From Pleodorina starrii (lineage: Eukaryota > Chlorophyta > Chlorophyceae > Chlamydomonadales > Volvocaceae): a DNA stretch of 64,000 bases. Shown here one piece after another: positions 57,901 through 64,000 of this stretch. A model generated the notes under the pieces. The model was not told the origin of the DNA. It was given only the letters and a program-made list of their open reading frames with translations, and made no database searches. The position numbers and the translations under genes are program-made. The DNA is taken from NCBI GenBank assembly GCA_030267565.1, contig BRXU01000021.1:876001-940000 (forward strand), read 5' to 3'. Position 1 is the first letter of the stretch, and the number at the start of each line of letters is the position of its first letter.

Positions 57901-59450
57901 AGATGACGCTAGCTATCTAGCTAATACACACCTGCGTGCGCGCCCCCCGCCATCGGTCATTGTACCTGCCGTACGGGTGCTGTGATTATCTGTTGTCGTA
58001 CAACACAGGACGTGATCCGTGCACACGCCCGGGACGAGCTGGGTATCAATTTGGACGAGATGGCCAACCCGACTCAGGCGGCGGTGGTGTCGGCAATCGC
58101 CTTCACCGCCGGTGAGAGGACACATGGGGGGTGTGCGGGGGTGTGCGGGGTTAGGTGTGCGGGGGTAGGGTGATAGATCGGTGATGAGCCTGCCATGCTG
58201 GGGGCGGCTACTGGGCTGGGTGGGTGGGTATGGTTGGGTGGTTGGAGTGCGTGCGCAGGTCCAGAAGCAGCAGGGCGGGGCGGGTGGTGTCACCGCAGAC
58301 AGCAGGGCAGGCAGGGCGGGTTTTATCTGATAGATAGGTGGTTGGCTCGGCTCCATGGGGGGGCATTCGCCGGATCGGATCGGATGGGAGATGCGATCGG
58401 ATTGAGGAGAGGAGGAAGCTGAGCTCAGCGCAGCTGATGCCAGCAGCAGCAGCGCCCGCGCCCGCGCCCCGCAGCTTAAGCCCACCGCATGATGCCCACA
58501 TGTCGGTACATATATGTGTTCACGGCGCCTGCCATGCAGCAGGCCGCGCCTGCTGCCCCGCCGCCCCGCCCCACCCCTTTCCCACCCCCGAGCCTCGACC
58601 TCCGCCATGCATCTCGCCCACCGCACACCAGGCAGGGGCCACCAAGCACCCAACCTGACGGCTCCGCGACCCTGCTGCTGCACGCACGCTCGCAACCCCG
58701 CACGCATGTCCGCATGCATGTCCAGCGAGACCTCTTTTCGGTGCCGCCCCGTCGGTCCATCCCACCGAATCCAGCTGTGTTTCGTGCCCTGTGCTTTCAT
58801 AGCATAGCCCGGGTAGACTTTGATGAGAGCTACAATCACCATACTTGGATGTCGCCATGCACACATGCCCCCGCCCGCCCGCCCCTCCCGCCCGCTCTAC
58901 CCCATGCACGCGCGCGCACACACACTCCAGGCGCCATGATTCCGCTGCTGTCGGGTGCCTTCTTGGTCAACCGCATCGCCCGGTTGGTTCTGGTTTCGGC
59001 GCTGTCAGTGGCGGGTCTAGTGCTGTTCGGTCTCACCGGCTCATTGCTGGGGGGCGCCAAACCGATCATCGGCGCGATTCGGGTGAGTTATCTGCAAAAA
59101 CCATATTGCTCTATCTTACGTGTTTGGGGGTTTTTAGGGTAGCTTGCCTTATAGTGGTTGGTTTCTTGGGCAGGGTGCGCGTGGTTGTTTGGTTAGTTAC
59201 TTACCGGTAGCTGTCCACATTCATATACGTACGTACGATGCATTGCGCGTAGTTCGGCATGCGTGTGCGTGCGTGCTTGCATGCGTTTTTAGCGTTTTGC
59301 CTCAACATCATTAACGTTGACACGCACGTATGTACTACATTGTATGACAAGTCTGTACGCACGGCACAGGTGGTGGTGGGCGGCTGCATCGCGATGGGAG
59401 TCACCTTTGGCATCGGCCGCGCATTGGGCGGCGGCGGTGCCGTGGCCTAG
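53341..59450 (+). CDS. VIT1: VIT/CCC1-family vacuolar iron (Fe2+/Mn2+) transporter, 8 exons
   Basis: Exons: 53341-53520, 54267-54336, 54992-55059, 57102-57182, 57382-57459, 58009-58111, 58931-59082, 59370-59450; GT-AG throughout, phases agree, 270 residues. After a ~45-residue acidic N-terminus comes RSPWLRAFVLGANDGLVSTA (helix 1, with the conserved Asp), ALSMAAGEYISVASQ (helix 2, with conserved Met and Glu), the cytosolic metal-binding helices RDTEEADVEKERQQQ and ELIGIYVKRGLNRDLARMVA, HARDELGI, then NPTQAAVVSAIAFTAGAMIP (helix 3), LVLVSALSVAGLVLFGLTGS (helix 4) and VVVGGCIAMGVTFGIGRALG (helix 5). This matches the plant/fungal VIT family, which moves ferrous iron into vacuoles (or acidocalcisomes in algae) by proton exchange. 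The number in the symbol is by family only. Confidence 0.9.
54918..54952. repeat. (CTG)n microsatellite in VIT intron 2
   Basis: About 11 CTG triplets, ~40 bases before the acceptor of exon 3. Confidence 0.95.
55241..55276. repeat. Interstitial telomere-like repeats in VIT intron 3
   Basis: CCCCTAAAACCCTAAAAACC followed by CTAAACCCTAAACCCCC mixes the 8-base (TTTTAGGG) unit of Chlamydomonas telomeres and the 7-base (TTTAGGG) unit. A ~37-bp duplication (GGACACCAACCC, GGGCCCTACATATC) flanks it on both sides. Confidence 0.8.
55426..56760. repeat. 15-bp satellite, 89 units, in VIT intron 3
   Basis: TATCCCGCGTCTCTC (variant AATCCCGCGTCTCTC) repeats exactly 89 times with rare single-base changes (55500, 55671). 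The length is a multiple of three and the frame stays open on both strands, giving long SLYPA and GIERR frames. Confidence 0.98.
56788..56886. repeat. (CCACT)n pentamer array in VIT intron 3
   Basis: About 19 perfect CCACT units directly downstream of the 15-bp satellite. Confidence 0.95.
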
Positions 59451-61252
59451 CAGGCTAGCTAGGCCGTGGCCTAGCTAGGCCATGGCCTAGCAGGCTAGCT
59501 AGCTAGCTGCTAGCTAGCAGCTAGATAGCTAGCTGGCTGGGTAGATCCCTGGCGGAGCTGATGTGACAGACCGGGCATTTTGCAGGCCGGCCGTCAGGCC
59601 GGCAGGCAGGATCCGGCGCTTCATCGAGCGATTTAGCCGCGGGAAAACGACGGCGGCCACAAACGTGCGTGCGTCATTCGTCCACAGCCGGCGCGTCAAT
59701 TCAGCCAGCAAGCCAGCCAACGAATCTAGGCAGCAAGCCAGGCAGCCAGCCAGCCAGGCAGCCAGCCAGGCAGGGACGGCGCAGTCGCGTGAGCCCGCGT
59801 CATAAGCAGCAGCAGCAATGGGGCGCGTGCGGGGTGGATGTGAAGCGCCCCCTCCTTCGCTCCCTCGTCGCGACCACGCACGCTAATCAAGAAGATGATA
59901 ATAATTAACGACGTCAACTTGTCACGCCCGATTACCGTACTCGCTGGGTTTCACACACTCGCTGGGTTTCACACACCTTCGACCTCAGACCAGCGCGCCT
60001 GTCCCGCAAATCGAACGAATTCAGTAATCCGTCATGACAAACTAACGACGGTTCATTGAACACGACGACGGCGGCGAAGTGAGTGATGAAGGCAACGACG
60101 ACATGTCGACAACAATCATCATGGACGATGGAGTATCACCCGAGCTGAAATGTGTGTGTATGCGTGCATGTGTTGCTGTTGATGAAGCGTTCACAGGGCG
60201 GGGTCCACGGGCTAAAAGCGTAGTCGGTATCGTCTCTATCCGTACGGCACCACGCACATACATACATCGTCTAGCTATCCGCGGTTACGTTAGGTTTACT
60301 AGCCAGCGGTCAGTTGTGGAAGGATCATTTCTGCATTTGTACGGCGTCGATGGCCATTCGACATCGCATGCCCAGCAGACAGGCGTTTTTGGGGAAGTGG
60401 CCTGGCGTGGCATTATTCATCACGCCACCAGCACCTGGCAGGCGGTTTTGCCGTTTAAATGCGTGCATGTTCGGCATTAGCGAAGTTGCAGGGGCCTTTG
60501 TTTGCAGCAGGCGGGTTACTGCGGGGCGAGAATTATTTTTTTACCGAATAAAGTATCATGCTGGCACGCACCTACCGACAAATTGCACAATAATTGAGGT
60601 GGGTGCACGTTGGTTGACCGTTCACATACATGCTACGTATCGCTCGTCGTTTGCGTTAGCGTTGCTTTACGGCGGCGGGCCATGCGTGCAATGCATGATT
60701 TTTTGACGTCGAGCGAGAGATGGCAAGGCAGGCTTGATAGCTGGTTTGGCTGGTTGAATGAATGAATGGGGGCAAGCAAACAGCAGGGCGGCAAATAAAT
60801 GTAGTAGCAGCAGCAAGTAGCAGCAGCAGCAGCAGGAGGAGGACGAGGAAGAGCGAGTGGTGCCTATCTATCTATCTATCTATCTGCTGCTGTTGGCAGT
60901 GTGCACTGCGGTGCAGCGTTTTCGTCCACCGCTCTGTTCGATCGCCGCCTCGCTCGCTCGGTCCGTATGATTGTCACTTTTGGGTCCGTCAATCCATCTT
61001 ACACCACGGTACCTCTGGCGGGAGGGGGCGGAGGCGGGGAGGGTTCGTTGTAGCACATATCTACAGCACGACACGCACGACACGGCACGGCGGCGGAAGA
61101 AGACAAGGCATAACACGCATGACTGCTGGGTGGCGCCTTTATCGGATCTGAGGAGAGCACGCGTGGCGGGACAGCCTCTACCCTGCCTCTTATCTTCCAG
61201 CCACGCAAGCGCGCGGCGGGTTAGCAGATAGCAGTACATTCCGCAGACTTCA
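59451..61252. other. Gene-free region downstream of VIT
   Basis: Starts with inverted GCTAGCTA/GGCCTAGCTAGGCC repeats (59448-59540), then CAGCCAGG-type repeats (59700-59775), CAG repeats (60800-60835) and (CTAT)n at ~60863-60882. No gene is supported. Confidence 0.45.
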
Positions 61253-62265
61253 TTTTTGGGCGGGGCCCCAGCGCGAAGCGCCCGGGGGGGCCCCGCCCTG
61301 TAGGATTGCCCATGTCCGTGTGGACTGTGGACTGTGGACTGTGGACTGTGAACTGTGAACTGTGGTGTCCTAACAAAAGTGCAGAATCTCGGCCAACGGA
61401 AATACTGCATAAGTAATATATCACATTCTTTATTGCACGGTAAATTTATTATTGGAACCCAACATCGCACGAGTAAAAACCAGTTTGGCAGTCTCCATGG
61501 ACCGAGGCCGAGGTCAAACCAACGCCTCTCGGCCTATAATTAATTCCAGAAGATTCATCGTTCCTCAAAGTGGATTTCTGACATGACGGCGTGAAATGAA
61601 TCTTCGTTTCGGCAACCAACTATGTTTGCATTGCGAACATTCTTCCCGCGACCACACCACAGCTCTGCTACCCGGTCCGACCGACTTGACGCATATTTCG
61701 ATTACAAAGGTTGCAAGGAGCAAACCATGAGGGGCAAACTGCTGATTGTTGGACGCCAAGCCGCAAATGCACGCATTATGCAGCGGTCTTCAGCGGGCCG
61801 CCCAACAAGTCCAGTCGGCAACCTAGGGATGGACTTCTACATTCCCTGTCCTAATGTTAAAGCAGTCAAGCCTCCTCTACGGCGAATACCTCAGTAGCGA
61901 AGCCTGTGCACTCTCGTCGGCAACTGCACGTCGTCGCAACCCTCGCAAACAGTTCCGCTGTCCTTCTATTGGCAAGTCAGCCTGCGTGATGTGTAAATGA
62001 TACACTCCATGTCTACTGTCAAGTAACTTCAGCCAATGCGCTGGCCGGAAGAGTTGCACAGTGCCGAGACGGCGCGCGATGCTAAACATGGGTCGGATTG
62101 CTGAAGCCGCAGGCATTTCAGATATAAAGCTCTGGCTGCCTATCAGCAGGAATGTCGACTCACTACTTCACGCCCTCGCCACCCTAGCACTCAACTTGAC
62201 CCGTACGGATTTAGTGGGGCCCCGCCCTTTTTCCGGCTTCGAGGAAGCCGACACCAACCCCTTGT
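61253..62265 (-). mobile_element. X-family element, copy E
   Basis: On the minus strand it runs from ACAAGGGGTTGGTGTCGG (62265) to the 3' palindrome (61299-61258), sharing AAAAAGGGCGGGGCCCC near its 5' end with B and D. The heptamer array TGGACTG x4, TGAACTG x2 lies at 61321-61362. Frames such as IRPMFSIARRLGTVQLFRPA recur in several copies but never form a convincing protein. Confidence 0.78.
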
Positions 62266-64000
62266 CTCTTACTTTTCGTTGCGTGTGAGGCAGGGAACCA
62301 GCAGCCGAGCTAGGAGCTTGCATACATCGGCCTGCCGCTGTGCGGCAGCCGGGAGCGGCTATCAATCCACTGCATGATTGCGGCCGGCACTGCCGGCACT
62401 GTACGTATGCTGCCGGCAAGCCAAAAGGAGATATGAACGTGTGGCTGTTGCCCCCACCCGCCGAGAGAACATGTATGCATGCAGGCGTGCATGGCCCGGT
62501 ACTGACAACGTTTCTGGATGGACGGATGGATGGATGGATGGGGCGGCTATCGCGTCGGCCGCCGTGACGCGCGGTTGGGAGGCCCCAACCCCTGCCGCGC
62601 GCTCCCGCCCCCGCCCCCGCCCCCGCCGCCCCGCCCGCCCTGCTGCTGCCATACTGTCATGTCGTCCCCGCCCACCGTCCGTCCACCCGCAGCCCCCGCC
62701 CACGCACCCGCCGGCGCCCTGTATTATGTTTTGCCCCGTACGCCTTTGTACGAGTCGGACGGCGCTGCGTGGGGCGGATTCTAAAGTATCTTGGTAGTGC
62801 TTTGTTGCTGGTCGGGTGAGCTATACCAGTATTATCAGTTTGCTTCACGTACTTTGCGGCCCATCGTAGGATCCTACGATCCTCGCTAGCTTCGATCCTA
62901 CCTACGCTTCTGTTTTCGAGGGCTGCCCCGTTTAAGGTTGACTGGGTCTTTGTTAATGAGCGGGGCACGCACCCCAAACCATGTAGCACACACACACGCA
63001 CACATAATGTTGAATGTTTCATAATTGCTCGAGCCCGCGCACCTCCCGCGCCTCCCGCGCGCGCTTCCCGTGTTTTTTGGGTCTCGGCTGCAGCAATGGC
63101 GTGTGACGCAGCGAGATGCGAGGTATGCATGAACTGGTGCTGGGCGGCGGGTAGCTAGGTTTGAGTCTCGCTTTCGGGCGCATCGCGAGTGAAACCGTTG
63201 ATCGACGGACAGCAAGCAAGCCATCTAGCTATATATCCTGCTGTCGAACGACGGAACATATGTTATAAGCAAGTATATAGTAAGAACGCAAGAACGCATG
63301 GAATTGAGCACTTATTCTTTTGGAACATTGCTTGGACTCGGAGGGATATAGGTACGTAGATCCAACGGACATTATTAAGCGATTCGTAATACATCAGATA
63401 GCTGTAACTGCGAGCGAGTAATAAGCGCGCGCGGTTATTTAGATAAGAGTAGTTCCGTCGCTCGCTCCGCCGTCAGACAGCACTGACAACATGCATTTGT
63501 AACAAGGGTTTTTGTGTATGTAGCTATGTAGATATAGCTAGCTAGCTAGCTAGCTAGTACCCTTTCTGCGTGTCAAGCAAGCCAATCCGGCTGAGCCTAA
63601 CCCATCCAAACCAGCAGCTCAGCCGCGGGGGCAGAACCAAGCAAAAAACGAACGAGGAACGAATTCGAGCAGCAGGAAGAAACGCGCGCCGAATGCGCGT
63701 CCACGGTGACTGACATGCATGTCGAGCATGGCCACTGCATGCATGTCGCACAACAAGTAACGCGCTATGGGCTCGCCATCTATCGACCAACGCCTCCATC
63801 CGGTTATCGGCACGCACGGCGGCTGACACGCACACACACGGCGGGCAAAACACATGCCCATAAGCCATGATCTCGCAGCCCCCGCCGCCTCTGGCTCTAT
63901 CGATCACTGGTTGGTGGCACTGGTTTCTTTAATTCCACGGACGCGAAGAAAGGCGGGTGGGTCTCCGTCCATCCACGCATCCCGGGGCACACATACATCC
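62266..64000. other. Gene-free right flank
   Basis: Contains CGCCCCCGCC-rich DNA (62600-62640), a segment at 62964-63000 resembling 11583-11635, and a (GCTA)n run at 63536-63556. A plus-strand frame ending ALYYVLPRTPLYESDG at 62785 could be a last exon, but nothing else supports it. Confidence 0.4.

Noticed and set aside
60310..60345. GGAAGGATCATT, identical to the 3' end of 18S rRNA
   Set aside because: Only about 12 bases match and the sequence before it is unlike 18S rRNA; no rDNA surrounds it.
62518..62784. Plus-strand frame ending ALYYVLPRTPLYESDG as a last exon
   Set aside because: No upstream exons or recognisable domain; the first half is low-complexity Pro.
63112..63195. Possible tRNA-like fold closed by GATGCG/CGCATC with GGTTTGAGTCTC
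   Set aside because: The T-stem does not pair, and no anticodon arm forms.

Overview
This window looks like nuclear DNA of a volvocine green alga (the Chlamydomonas/Gonium/Volvox group). The evidence is: GC-rich DNA with many short GT-AG introns; a Pro/Ser-rich cell-wall glycoprotein of the HRGP/pherophorin type; an axonemal dynein assembly factor, which implies motile flagella; L1-type LINE debris; and tyrosine-recombinase retroelements with split direct repeats, of the kind described as Kangaroo in Volvox and TOC1 in Chlamydomonas. The species cannot be read from the window.

Layout. 1-1767: 5' part of an HRGP gene on the minus strand, running off the left edge. 1.8-30 kb: an island of nested mobile elements. 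It holds three L1-type LINE copies (2.7-13.2 kb); an 'X' repeat family with a palindromic terminus (copies at 13.2, 18.2, 25.4, 28.6 and 61.3 kb); a non-autonomous PAT-like retroelement inserted in one X copy; a 5.9-kb element with ~540-bp terminal inverted repeats and a TA target duplication; and inside the latter a truncated DIRS/PAT-type element that keeps its RNase H end and a tyrosine recombinase. 31.4-42.7 kb: a 14-exon minus-strand gene for a 1,407-residue protein joining a DEDDy 3'-5' exonuclease to an SF1 (UPF1/SEN1-like) helicase. 43.7-50.0 kb: an 8-exon plus-strand gene for DNAAF11 (LRRC6), divergent from the helicase gene across a ~1-kb gap. 52.3-52.6 kb: a histone H4 pseudogene. 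53.3-59.5 kb: an 8-exon plus-strand gene for a VIT/CCC1-family iron transporter, with a 1.3-kb 15-bp satellite in intron 3. 61.25-62.27 kb: another X copy. The rest to 64 kb has no gene I can support.

The three spliced gene models were built by hand. Every exon junction keeps the reading frame and the coding sums (4,224, 1,380 and 813 bases) are multiples of three, which is strong internal support. The genes are not an operon. Only the divergent helicase/DNAAF11 pair suggests a shared promoter. In the 1.8-30 kb region almost all open frames are transposon fragments or frame shadows.
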